Below are positions 17,478-26,058 of a stretch of 64,000 bases of DNA, piece by piece (the stretch's first letter is position 1; every line of letters begins with the position of its first letter). The DNA is from Polynucleobacter kasalickyi. GTDB taxonomy: Bacteria > Pseudomonadota > Gammaproteobacteria > Burkholderiales > Burkholderiaceae. Below the pieces are notes generated by a model, which searched no databases, was not told the DNA's origin, and saw nothing but the letters and a program-made list of their open reading frames with translations. A program made the position numbers and the translations under genes. Where the stretch lies: positions 1 to 64,000 of the forward strand of contig NZ_FWXJ01000007.1 of assembly GCF_900176405.1 (NCBI RefSeq), written 5' to 3'.

Positions 17478-19205
17478 ATGCAAAATCCAATTAAATTAAC
17501 CGCCGCTGCAACAACCTCGATCCCACGGTCAGTGATGTTGTTAATCACCCTGATTTACGCGTTCTCAGGTCTATTTGGCCATGATCCATGGAAAAATGAT
17601 GATGCGGTCGGCTTTGGTGTGATGTGGACTTTAGCGCATGGCTCCATCAATGACTGGATACTTCCCCACCTGCAAGGAAGAGGGGTTTTAGTAGGTCCAC
17701 CACTCCCTTATTGGTTAGGGGCAACTTCAATAAAAATTCTTGGTGGTCAAATTGGTGAGATTAATGCAGCTCGACTAGTTTCAGCAATCTGCTTTGTTAT
17801 TAGTTCAATTAGTATTTGGTATGCAACCTACTTGCTTGCAAGAAGAACAGAAGTACAACCCATGCAGTTTGCCTTGGGTGGTCAACCTAGCGCGAAAGAA
17901 TACGGAAAAACTTTAGCGGATGGCGCACTATTAATCTTTTTGGCTTGTGTAGGTTTGGCACAACGGGTGCATGAAGCATCCCCACTATTAGTCGAGTTAC
18001 TCGGTGTTACCCTCTTAATTTACGGCATTGTAAGATCCTACGATAAGCCTTGGCAAGGAGGCGTCATTTCTGGCCTAGGGATGGTTGCAATTGGCTTATC
18101 GGGCATGTTGTGGACGGCAGTTTTTCTGTGGGTTGCAGCATTCATCGGTTTTTATACTCGGAAGAATATGCGCCTCACTGGGTGGATCGTTGGTTCACTT
18201 TTGATCACGACTGTAGGTCTTTCGAGTTGGCCAATCCTTTGGCACCTGATGAGCCTACCTCCTGAACAAATATCCAATGCATGGTTTATTTGGTTAGGTA
18301 GAGACCAACTTCAAGCGACTATTTCATTTGGTTCATTGGAGTTTTTATCAGTGAATTTTTGGGCTTACACTTGGCCAGTTTGGCCACTCAGCTTTTGGAG
18401 TCTTTATTTATGGAGTACTAGAGGAAAATCTGGGGTGAATGCTGCTCACCTTGTGATCCCCGGCTTGCTATTTGTAGCAGAGATTTTATTGTTTTTGCTA
18501 TACAAAGATCTTAGCGAGCGTGACTTGATGTTACTTTCACCCCCAATGGCAATACTTGCGGCTTTCGGACTGCCGTTTTTACGACGAGGTCTCATCAGTT
18601 TTATTGATTGGTTATCACTGTTAACTTTCACTCTCGCAGGTGGATTTATTTGGGTTGTATGGTTTGCGAAAATGACCGGATATCCAAAATCTACGGCTGA
18701 TAATATTGCACGTTATTTGCCTGGTTTTGTAGCACGCTTTAATTTTTTAGATTTATTTTTTGCTCTCATTATTACTGGAGTTTGGTTTGCCATTGTTCGT
18801 TGGCGAACATCTAGAGCACCTAAAGTAATCTGGCGTTGTTTAATTATTTCTACCAGTGGCACCATCCTATTATGGGTGTTATTAATGAATTTATGGTTAC
18901 CAACAATTAACTATGCAAAAACCTACCAACCCGTTGCTATAAGGTTTGCAAAGGCACTTCCAGAAGATGCCAAATGTATCGATAGTAGCTTTTTAGGAGA
19001 TGCGCAACTAGCTTCATTTCACTATTTCACCTCACTCAATTTAAGAGATGATGAAAGCTGTAATTACAAATTAACCCATAACTCTGAAGAAGCCCTGTCG
19101 TCAGAAATTCTTAATCTCTACAAGCTTGACCTTGTCTGGGAAGATCGTCGTGACAGCGATCGTGATGAGCGCTTGAGACTATACCGAGTTAGTAAAAACC
19201 AATAA
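17478..19205 (+). CDS. Membrane glycosyltransferase, ArnT/PMT-like
   Basis: A 575-residue polytopic protein with about ten or more hydrophobic segments. An early acidic loop HDPWKNDDAVG (about residues 34-44) is placed like the catalytic first periplasmic loop of GT-C enzymes such as ArnT and protein O-mannosyltransferases. The C-terminal third is a soluble, probably periplasmic domain (KALPEDAKCIDSSFLGDAQ). It likely transfers a sugar from a polyprenyl-phosphate carrier to lipid A, a glycan or a protein; the acceptor cannot be told. The ATG lies only 9 bp behind a strong terminator with no visible Shine-Dalgarno, so the start or its expression is unclear; an ATG at 17535 is an alternative. 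MATE gene follows after 7 bp. Confidence 0.75.
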   Translation: MQNPIKLTAAATTSIPRSVMLLITLIYAFSGLFGHDPWKNDDAVGFGVMWTLAHGSINDWILPHLQGRGVLVGPPLPYWLGATSIKILGGQIGEINAARLVSAICFVISSISIWYATYLLARRTEVQPMQFALGGQPSAKEYGKTLADGALLIFLACVGLAQRVHEASPLLVELLGVTLLIYGIVRSYDKPWQGGVISGLGMVAIGLSGMLWTAVFLWVAAFIGFYTRKNMRLTGWIVGSLLITTVGLSSWPILWHLMSLPPEQISNAWFIWLGRDQLQATISFGSLEFLSVNFWAYTWPVWPLSFWSLYLWSTRGKSGVNAAHLVIPGLLFVAEILLFLLYKDLSERDLMLLSPPMAILAAFGLPFLRRGLISFIDWLSLLTFTLAGGFIWVVWFAKMTGYPKSTADNIARYLPGFVARFNFLDLFFALIITGVWFAIVRWRTSRAPKVIWRCLIISTSGTILLWVLLMNLWLPTINYAKTYQPVAIRFAKALPEDAKCIDSSFLGDAQLASFHYFTSLNLRDDESCNYKLTHNSEEALSSEILNLYKLDLVWEDRRDSDRDERLRLYRVSKNQ

Positions 19206-19212
19206 AGTTCAT

Positions 19213-20592
19213 ATGAATACCCTTACACTCCCCTGGTATGCCCGTTTACGTCGTGACGTACCGCAAATTCTTCAACTAGCGATTCCTATTTTATTAGGTC
19301 AACTGGCCATCATCACCTTCGGTGTGATGGATACGGCGATGACAGCTAGGTACTCCACTGATGATTTAGCGGCGTTAGGCATGGCAGCTTCAATTTTCAT
19401 TAGTATTTATGTTGGACTTACCGGTATTTTATCGGCCCTCAACCCAATCGGTGGACAATTATTTGGTGCAAAAAAATATCAGGCGATTGGTGAAGAAACG
19501 CGTCAAACACTATGGCTATCATTAATCTTAGCTGGGGTTGGGATGTTTGTATTAAACCACCCTGACCTCTTTATTGCAATTGGTGAAGTATCTCCGGAAA
19601 TTGCCGAAAAAGCAAAGTTCTATTTGATGATCTTGTCTTTTTCCACCCCCGCAAATATGATCATGCGAACTTACATAGCACTTCACAATGCTATCTCCAT
19701 GCCTAAAATGATTACCACTCTCCAAGTGATTGGCTTAATGTTAAAGATCCCTTTAAATTACCTATTTATTTTTGGTGGACTTGGCATACCAGCGATGGGC
19801 GGTCCTGGATGTGCCATTGCCACCTCCATTGTTCAGTGGTTTTGGGTCATTACTCTAACACTCATTATTTGGAATGGTTCATCGTATAAGCAGTTTCATA
19901 TTTTTACAACTTTTAGTAAACCAAATCTTCGAAGAATTTGGGAGATTCTGAAGCTTGGCGCTCCGATTGGATTTAGTTACCTGATTGAGGTAACCTCATT
20001 TGCTTTCATGGCTTTATTTATTGCTAGATTTGGCACATCCGTATTAGCAGGACATCAAATTATTGCCAATATGGGTACAGTTATTTATATGGTCCCCTTA
20101 TCTTTATCGATTGCGACCATGACCGTGGTTGCGCAGCATCTTGGCGCAAAAGATGATGTTAGATCTGAAGAGGTAGGTTGGTCTGCAGTTATTTTTAATG
20201 TGTTTGTCAGTGTTGTCATTGGCGCAATGGTTTGGATTTTTCAAGATACTCTTCTCAGCTTTTATGCGCCGAGAGAAGAGGCCAGATTGATTGCGAAACA
20301 ACTGATCTTTTTTATTGCCCTCTACCAAGTCTGTGATGCCATGCAAGTGACTGCGGCATTTATTTTGAGAGGCTATAAAGTAGCATTTTGGCCAATGGTA
20401 ATTTACGCTGGATCACTTTGGGGTATTGGTTTACTTGGAGGTTATTTAATGGCCTTTAACAAGCTTCCCCATGTACCTGAGATACTTCAAGGAGCAAAAG
20501 GGTTTTGGGCGGGTAATAGCATCAGCTTAGGCATTGCCGCCTTTTTCTTACTCATGCTATTCAAAATCACTGCGCGTAAAAAGCTGCATTGA
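19213..20592 (+). CDS. MATE family efflux transporter (NorM-like)
   Basis: Multidrug and toxin extrusion protein, 459 residues with about 12 membrane helices in two MatE halves. The first half has QLAIPILLGQLAIITFGVMD and the second LKLGAPIGFSYLIEVTSFAF, each beginning a repeat. Such proteins export cationic drugs using Na+ or H+. It starts 7 bp behind the glycosyltransferase and is probably co-transcribed with it. Substrate unknown. Confidence 0.9.
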   Translation: MNTLTLPWYARLRRDVPQILQLAIPILLGQLAIITFGVMDTAMTARYSTDDLAALGMAASIFISIYVGLTGILSALNPIGGQLFGAKKYQAIGEETRQTLWLSLILAGVGMFVLNHPDLFIAIGEVSPEIAEKAKFYLMILSFSTPANMIMRTYIALHNAISMPKMITTLQVIGLMLKIPLNYLFIFGGLGIPAMGGPGCAIATSIVQWFWVITLTLIIWNGSSYKQFHIFTTFSKPNLRRIWEILKLGAPIGFSYLIEVTSFAFMALFIARFGTSVLAGHQIIANMGTVIYMVPLSLSIATMTVVAQHLGAKDDVRSEEVGWSAVIFNVFVSVVIGAMVWIFQDTLLSFYAPREEARLIAKQLIFFIALYQVCDAMQVTAAFILRGYKVAFWPMVIYAGSLWGIGLLGGYLMAFNKLPHVPEILQGAKGFWAGNSISLGIAAFFLLMLFKITARKKLH

Positions 20593-20610
20593 AGTAGCAA
20601 TCGAGCACCA

Positions 20611-20640
20611 AGCTCCTCTCGATGAAGATCGCGAGGAGCT
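20611..20640. terminator. Bidirectional terminator between MATE and TctC genes
   Basis: AGCTCCTC pairs with GAGGAGCT and, after one mismatch, CGAT pairs with ATCG around a GAAG loop. It lies between two convergent genes. There is no long T-run on either side. Confidence 0.5.
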
Positions 20641-20643
20641 CAC

Positions 20644-21648
20644 TTAGTTAGCTGTTATGCCGCGAGCATCAACGACTTTACTTAAACTATCGATATCTTT
20701 TTGAACTCTATTTTTAAACTCGACAGATGTACTTGTTTGAGGTTTTCCCCCAAAGTCGATTAATCTTTGTCGCACATCGGCTTGATTCACTACCGCTAAA
20801 ATTTCTTTATTCAGACGATTTGTTATATCACTTGATAAATTAGCGGGAGCCGCAACTCCTAACCAAGACTCAAATTGCACTCCAGGTAAGGAGTCTGCAA
20901 CAGTAGAAGCACCTGCAATCGGACTCATGCCCTTTGGAGAAGTTACCGCTAATAATCTCACCCGCTTATCTTTTAACAAATTGGCGGTTAAGGTCATGGT
21001 GTCAATCATCAAATCAACTCTACCAGCAAGTAGTTCTTGAAATGGCTGAGTTCCCCCTTTGAATGGAACATGCACCACATCAACTTTTGCTTCTGAAAAA
21101 ATCCACTCTGCCATGATATGCATAGCAGTTCCGACACCAACGGAAGAGTAAGTATATTTACCGGGCTCTTTTTTTGCAGCTGATAAAAATTCATCCAGAG
21201 TCTTAAATGGCGAATCTGGTGCGACTGTCAAAGCTAATGGGTAGGTTGTCACTGTACTGATCCAAGTGAAGTCATTGACAGCATCATAAGGGGAATTTTT
21301 ACGCTTTAATGCAGCAATACTTGCATGACCACTCGGCACAAAAAACAGCGTGTAACCATCGGGTGTAGATTTAGCGGCTAAATCAGCTGCGATGATGCCA
21401 CCCGCACCCGGATGATTTTCTACAATCACATTATGGCCAAGTCGGTCGCCTAAATTTTTGGCAATCAGCCTAGCGACGATATCTGAACCGCCACCTGGGG
21501 GATAACCCAGTAACATTTTGATGGGTTTATTTGGCCAAGTAGTTTGGGCACTGACCGCATTTGCCAGCAACAAACTTAGCAATAAGAGAAGTGATCCAAA
21601 GACTGTTACGCCATACCTTGTTTTAGAGGGATTCAAGAGCTTCTCCAT
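20644..21648 (-). CDS. TctC/Bug-type periplasmic receptor
   Basis: A 334-residue exported solute-binding protein with an N-terminal signal sequence (LLLLSLLLANAVSAQ). The family opening WPNKPIKMLLGYPPGGGSDI forms the first ligand loop, and PDGYTLFFVPSG and VHVPFKGGTQP are further hallmarks. Such receptors bind carboxylates or aromatic acids; most in Burkholderiales are orphans without TctAB, as here. It lies 3 bp behind the VOC-family gene, so they form an operon and may serve the same substrate, which is unknown. Confidence 0.9.
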   Translation of the reverse strand: MEKLLNPSKTRYGVTVFGSLLLLLSLLLANAVSAQTTWPNKPIKMLLGYPPGGGSDIVARLIAKNLGDRLGHNVIVENHPGAGGIIAADLAAKSTPDGYTLFFVPSGHASIAALKRKNSPYDAVNDFTWISTVTTYPLALTVAPDSPFKTLDEFLSAAKKEPGKYTYSSVGVGTAMHIMAEWIFSEAKVDVVHVPFKGGTQPFQELLAGRVDLMIDTMTLTANLLKDKRVRLLAVTSPKGMSPIAGASTVADSLPGVQFESWLGVAAPANLSSDITNRLNKEILAVVNQADVRQRLIDFGGKPQTSTSVEFKNRVQKDIDSLSKVVDARGITAN

Positions 21649-21651
21649 AGT

Positions 21652-22212
21652 TTAAAGACCCATTAACTGATTCATTTTTTTTAACCAATCTTCTCGAGAA
21701 CAAAACCCAGGTCTGGACTGAGCACTTGCTAAAGCCTTTGCCATGACTTCATCATCCGGCAAATTTAAATCAATCGGCTCGCGCACGGGTTGTTCACAAT
21801 ACCAAGGAGTATCGATGAAAATTTCTACACGGTTATTTTCGGGATCACGTAAATAGATCGACAAGGCATTGCCGTGACAAATACTTACACAATCTTTCGT
21901 GTCGGGATGACTCATTGCCCGTGCTTGAAAAAGTCGCAAATACTCTAAATTCGGTACCCGAAAAGAAATTTGATTTACCACACAGAAATCAATGGTTGCA
22001 GGACGACCCGTGGCCATCACGATCTGATGATGCTCTAGGGGGTTTCTACTCAAAAAGACTAACTGCACATCTGCTAATTGTCCTTTATCAGTAATACGAA
22101 AATCCAAAACCTCCTGATAGTAATTGGACATTACGGCAATATTATTCACAAAGATACCCATGTGACTTAGTTGAATCGCCTCTGGAGGCAGATGGGTTTG
22201 GATTTTTGTCAT
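21652..22212 (-). CDS. VOC-superfamily (glyoxalase/extradiol dioxygenase fold) enzyme
   Basis: A 186-residue protein with the metal-ligand pattern of the vicinal oxygen chelate fold: H17 (LSHMGIFVNNI), H61 or H62 (LEHHQIVMATG) and E130 (RDPENNRVEIFID). This resembles the catalytic half of type I extradiol dioxygenases and the DUF-type ring-cleavage homologues. A helical tail (SRPGFCSREDWLKKMNQL) follows. The neighbouring TctC receptor, 3 bp downstream, suggests a role in uptake and breakdown of an organic acid, but substrate and reaction are not known. Confidence 0.75.
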   Translation of the reverse strand: MTKIQTHLPPEAIQLSHMGIFVNNIAVMSNYYQEVLDFRITDKGQLADVQLVFLSRNPLEHHQIVMATGRPATIDFCVVNQISFRVPNLEYLRLFQARAMSHPDTKDCVSICHGNALSIYLRDPENNRVEIFIDTPWYCEQPVREPIDLNLPDDEVMAKALASAQSRPGFCSREDWLKKMNQLMGL

Positions 22213-22248
22213 TCCGATTTACTCAGCTTTGATGTTGTTATCTTTAAT

Positions 22249-22679
22249 CTATTTAGCATACTTCACTTTTTCTAATTCTAAGAATTTTTTTGCTTCTTCG
22301 GGTTGAATGATCATTGGCTCGATATCTAAACTTGCCAACCTTTCCTTGTCATCATTAGATTAACGCCAGCGGGACCCAAGTTACCAATCGTTAAAACAGA
22401 CCCATCTTTTAGCTGATTCGCAGCATGTTGCATACCAATTGCCTCTGCTATACCTAGACGATTTTCAAGCACGACAGGTTGAGACCAAATATCGCTTAGT
22501 TGTTGGCCAACAATGCGGGTAATTAAATCTGAACTACCACCAGTTGAATCGGTTACAACTACTTTGATGGGCGCATTTGGAAAGTTATTCGTATGGGCTG
22601 TGGCTAAATTTGAGATCGCCAAAACACAAGCAACTAAAGTCACACCACTTAAATAAAATTGAAAACGCTTTAAAAGCAT
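22249..22679 (-). pseudogene. Decayed TctC/Bug receptor gene
   Basis: The intact start MLLKRFQFYLSGVTLVACVL (ATG at 22679) gives a signal peptide and the TctC opening NFPNAPIKVVVTDSTGGSSD. The reading stops at 22326 after only about 117 residues. In another frame, directly adjoining, the sequence LASLDIEPMIIQPEEAKKF to LEKVKYAK and a TAG at 22249 resembles a TctC C-terminus. The middle of the protein (roughly 170-180 residues) is missing and the join is out of frame, so this is an internal deletion. It lies directly upstream of the VOC-TctC pair on the same strand and may be a relic of the original receptor of that operon. Confidence 0.8.
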
Positions 22680-22827
22680 CCAAAACAAAATTAATCCCCA
22701 ATTATTTATGTATTTATATTTATTCCTAATTTTTATTAGGATGATAATTTTCAAGTCAAAATATCTTATCATGTCGTATGATATTGCTAAATTGATTATT
22801 CACTAACTACTTGAGAGACGCCTTGCT

Positions 22828-24069
22828 ATGCAATCCCCTAACCCTTTAGGTAAATCTGATCAAACTTTGTCTAGAAATATGACTTTACTCGCCCACCATG
22901 AACTGAATGGGTTCGGTGGTCTTGGCGAAGGAATCAGTTTACAAATCACCAATGATGGACGACGTATTTTGTGGGTGGCTCATGAGTCAGCTCCCAAGAA
23001 CTTTAGTGGTATTGAAGTTACTGACCCCAAAAACCCAAAATTGATTGTGCAAACGGACTTGCCGCACATGCAAGTTCGATCAAATTCATTAGATGTTTTT
23101 GGCAATATTTTGGCTGTCGCTTACCAAACACAGGTCGTTGGTTTAAAACCTGCCGGCGTAGACCTATTTGATATTAGTAACCCTGAAGAGCCTAAACTTT
23201 TATCTCATTTTGATTGCTCCGGTCCTCACTCTAGAGGAGTGCATGCCCTATGGTTTGTGGATGGTAAATACATTCACATGTCATCCGGTTCAGAAGATTT
23301 TGAACCAACGCATCCTTTAGATGACCAGTTTTATAGAATTCTGGATGTTTCTGACCCAACCCAACCATTTGAGGCAGGTCGTTGGTGGTATCCAGGTACA
23401 CGTAAAGGTGATAGCAGCCCGCCGCCACCAAGAATGCCAAAACTAGATACTGGTTATCGGGTTCATAATACGAACGTATTTCCAAGAGAGCCAAACCGTG
23501 CTTATGTTGGTTATATCGACGGTGGCGCATTTGTCTTAGATATTTCAGATATGAAAAACATCAAAGTGATTTCACACTGGAATCACTCACCTCCTCTCAA
23601 TGGCTTTATTCACACTGTTTTGCCATTGTTTGATCGTGGCCTGTGGATTGTCAGCGATGAGTGTGTGATGGATGATGGTGCCGATTGGCCTAAATTAGTT
23701 TGGGTAGTTGATGCTAGAAATGAAGAAAATCCAGTTTCGATTGGTACTTTCCCCATGCCAAACCCTGAGGTCTTTACAAAACGAGGTGGTCGCTTTGGCG
23801 CCCACAACTTGCATGAAAATCTGCCTATTCCAGGATCATTCTATTCAGACACCATCATTATTGGTACCTTCTTCAATGGTGGTGTAAGAGTCTTTGATAC
23901 CACCAATCCTTATCGCGTTGAAGAAATTGCTTACTACGTTCCTGGTGCTCCAAAAATGTCCCCCGCTGGAGCGATTCAAATAAACGATGTTTTTGTGGAT
24001 GAAAATGCCATTGTTTATGCGATTGATCGTTTTGGTGGAGGGGTCTACATCTTAGAAATGAATATTTAA
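22828..24069 (+). CDS. LVIVD-repeat beta-propeller protein
   Basis: A 413-residue protein built of repeats of the form DxSNPxxPxxLxxF, for example VTDPKNPKLIVQT, ISNPEEPKLLSHF, VSDPTQPFEAGRW, ISDMKNIKVISHW and TTNPYRVEEIAYY. This is the LVIVD repeat of predicted surface or periplasmic propellers. Conserved histidines appear in HNTNVFPREP and GAHNLHENL, which could bind metal. No signal peptide is evident, so it may be cytoplasmic, unlike its paralogue at 50294. A CobW-type GTPase gene begins 2 bp behind it. Function unknown. It is divergent from the decayed receptor gene. Confidence 0.75.
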   Translation: MQSPNPLGKSDQTLSRNMTLLAHHELNGFGGLGEGISLQITNDGRRILWVAHESAPKNFSGIEVTDPKNPKLIVQTDLPHMQVRSNSLDVFGNILAVAYQTQVVGLKPAGVDLFDISNPEEPKLLSHFDCSGPHSRGVHALWFVDGKYIHMSSGSEDFEPTHPLDDQFYRILDVSDPTQPFEAGRWWYPGTRKGDSSPPPPRMPKLDTGYRVHNTNVFPREPNRAYVGYIDGGAFVLDISDMKNIKVISHWNHSPPLNGFIHTVLPLFDRGLWIVSDECVMDDGADWPKLVWVVDARNEENPVSIGTFPMPNPEVFTKRGGRFGAHNLHENLPIPGSFYSDTIIIGTFFNGGVRVFDTTNPYRVEEIAYYVPGAPKMSPAGAIQINDVFVDENAIVYAIDRFGGGVYILEMNI

Positions 24070-24071
24070 TT

Positions 24072-25109
24072 GTGAATTTCAAGAGAGATGTCATTTCTGG
24101 CAAGATCCCGGTAACGATAATTACTGGATTTTTAGGCAGCGGTAAAACCACTCTGATTCGACAACTGCTGGTTCATCCTTCGATGAATAAAGTAGCAGTT
24201 GTCATCAATGAAATTGGCGAAATTGGGATTGATCAAGACTTAGTGACCTTAAGTTCAGAGAGTATTTCACTGTTAGCCAATGGTTGCATTTGCTGTTCAG
24301 TAAGAACGGACATGCAAGAGACTCTCAGAGATTTGTTTACTCGCAGGACCATTGGTGATATTTTCGATTTTGATCGGATTATTATTGAAACGACTGGCCT
24401 AGCAGATCCTGCACCGATATTACAAACATTGGTCAGTGATACCTTGTTAGAAGCACAGTTTAGATTCGACGGATTAGTGACGTTAGTGGATGGGGTGAAT
24501 CTTCCTGATCAGCTCAACACTTTAAAAGAGCCTGAAAAACAATTAGCCATTGCTGATCGAATTTATATTACTAAAACAGACTTAATCGATCCGCCTCAAA
24601 TGGATGAGGTCATTCAATTGATTCGAACCATCAATCCCTCGAGTCCAATCAGAAACATTGTCCATGGCAACATTGATCCTAATGAATTAATGGGGATTGG
24701 CTTGAGTTCCACGAAGGCAAGTGAAAAAACCTTGACCTTTTTGGGTGAAAATCAAAGCCAACTGAATGAAAAGTATCTGGGGGATTTTGCAAACCGCCAC
24801 TCCAGCAATATCAAAACAGAAACACTTCGTTTTAAAACACCTTTCACTTGGGAAGCTTTCTCTTCTGCGCTTGACTTATTAACTACCCTTCGAGGTGTTG
24901 ACTTGCTCCGCGTCAAAGGGATCATCAATGTTGAGGATAAGCCCATTGTGATACAAGGGGTTCAACATATTTTTCACCCACCCGTCACTCTTGATCGGTG
25001 GCCTAGTGAGGATCATGATTCGCGGATTGTTTTTATTACAAGGAATATCCCCAAGGAAGTCTTAAAAAATTTATTTGAGATCGTCACACAAGTTGTCAAA
25101 CCTGCTTAA
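24072..25109 (+). CDS. CobW/YjiA-type G3E GTPase (metal chaperone family)
   Basis: A 345-residue protein with P-loop GFLGSGKT (19-26), the family's INEIGEIGID loop, the metal-binding CICC motif (C72 to C75) and the G3E glutamate motif IIIETTGLADP. The base-specificity loop is TKTD (ITKTDLID). A CobW C-terminal domain follows. Members deliver Zn, Co or other metals to client enzymes. The start is GTG, 2 bp after the LVIVD gene, so coupling is likely and the client may be a product of this operon. No histidine-rich tail is seen. Metal unknown. Confidence 0.88.
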   Translation: MNFKRDVISGKIPVTIITGFLGSGKTTLIRQLLVHPSMNKVAVVINEIGEIGIDQDLVTLSSESISLLANGCICCSVRTDMQETLRDLFTRRTIGDIFDFDRIIIETTGLADPAPILQTLVSDTLLEAQFRFDGLVTLVDGVNLPDQLNTLKEPEKQLAIADRIYITKTDLIDPPQMDEVIQLIRTINPSSPIRNIVHGNIDPNELMGIGLSSTKASEKTLTFLGENQSQLNEKYLGDFANRHSSNIKTETLRFKTPFTWEAFSSALDLLTTLRGVDLLRVKGIINVEDKPIVIQGVQHIFHPPVTLDRWPSEDHDSRIVFITRNIPKEVLKNLFEIVTQVVKPA

Positions 25110-25149
25110 CTTTGTCCCATTAACACCAGCGAACAAAATAGGATATAAC

Positions 25150-26058
25150 ATGTTAAAAAATACTACCCAAGATATTGAAGCACTACAAGGGAAAAAATTT
25201 GATGAGCAACTCAGTAGAAGAGACTTTATTAAAACGACCTCATTAGGAACCCTTGGGGTTGGATTTGCCACTTGTTCTGATGCCATCAAAGCGCAAGCGA
25301 TTAAAACTGATTTTGAAGGCATTGAAGCGAAAGAAGATACGGTAAGCTATCAAGATTCAAAGCTACCGATTTATGTTGCATATCCCAAAAATGCTAAGGG
25401 ACCACTACCGCTAATCATCGTTATTAGTGAAATTTTTGGTGTACATGAATATATTGCCGATGTAACGCGTCGCTTCGCGAAGTTAGGTTATTTCGCGGTT
25501 GCCCCTGAGTTTTTTTATCGTGCTGGCGATCCCTCAAGCATGGGAACAATGGCTGAACTTTATAGCAATATCATTTCTAAGACTCCTGATATCCAAGTTT
25601 TAAGAGATATTGAGGCGGTCATTGAATGGTCTAAAGGTAAAAACATTAATCCTAACAAGATTGCAGTAAACGGCTTTTGTTGGGGTGGTCGAATTGTTTG
25701 GTTAGCATGTGAACGAGTAGAAAAAATAACTACCGGTATTGCTTGGTATGGTCGACTGAGCGGTGAAAAATCCCTGAATAATCCAACCCATCCAATCGAT
25801 GGAGCAAATCAATTAAGTGCTCCCGTACTCGGTTTATATGGTGGCAAAGATACGGGAATTCCAACTCAGCAAGTTGAAAAAATGTCTGATTTATTAAAAG
25901 TACAAAATAATAATATAGCTGCTAAAAACTCAAAGTTTGTAATTTATCCAAATTCAGGCCATGCATTTCATGCCGACTACCGACCAAGTTATAACCCCAC
26001 TGATGCCAAGCTTGGCTGGGACGAAGCGACTAAATGGTTGAAACTGCAAGGTTTTTAA
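25150..26058 (+). CDS. Dienelactone hydrolase family protein, Tat-exported
   Basis: An alpha/beta hydrolase of about 302 residues. The N-terminus carries a twin-arginine motif (SRRDFIKTTSLGTLGVGF, arginines 23-24), so it would be exported folded. The triad is C177 in NGFCWGGRIVW, D234 in GGKDTGIP and H271 in PNSGHAFHADYRP, the Cys-Asp-His type of dienelactone hydrolases. I start at the ATG at 25150 since the Tat signal follows it; a longer frame begins at 25075 inside the GTPase gene. It is third in the LVIVD-CobW-hydrolase set. Its stop overlaps that of convergent yeeE by two bases. Natural substrate unknown. Confidence 0.87.
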   Translation: MLKNTTQDIEALQGKKFDEQLSRRDFIKTTSLGTLGVGFATCSDAIKAQAIKTDFEGIEAKEDTVSYQDSKLPIYVAYPKNAKGPLPLIIVISEIFGVHEYIADVTRRFAKLGYFAVAPEFFYRAGDPSSMGTMAELYSNIISKTPDIQVLRDIEAVIEWSKGKNINPNKIAVNGFCWGGRIVWLACERVEKITTGIAWYGRLSGEKSLNNPTHPIDGANQLSAPVLGLYGGKDTGIPTQQVEKMSDLLKVQNNNIAAKNSKFVIYPNSGHAFHADYRPSYNPTDAKLGWDEATKWLKLQGF

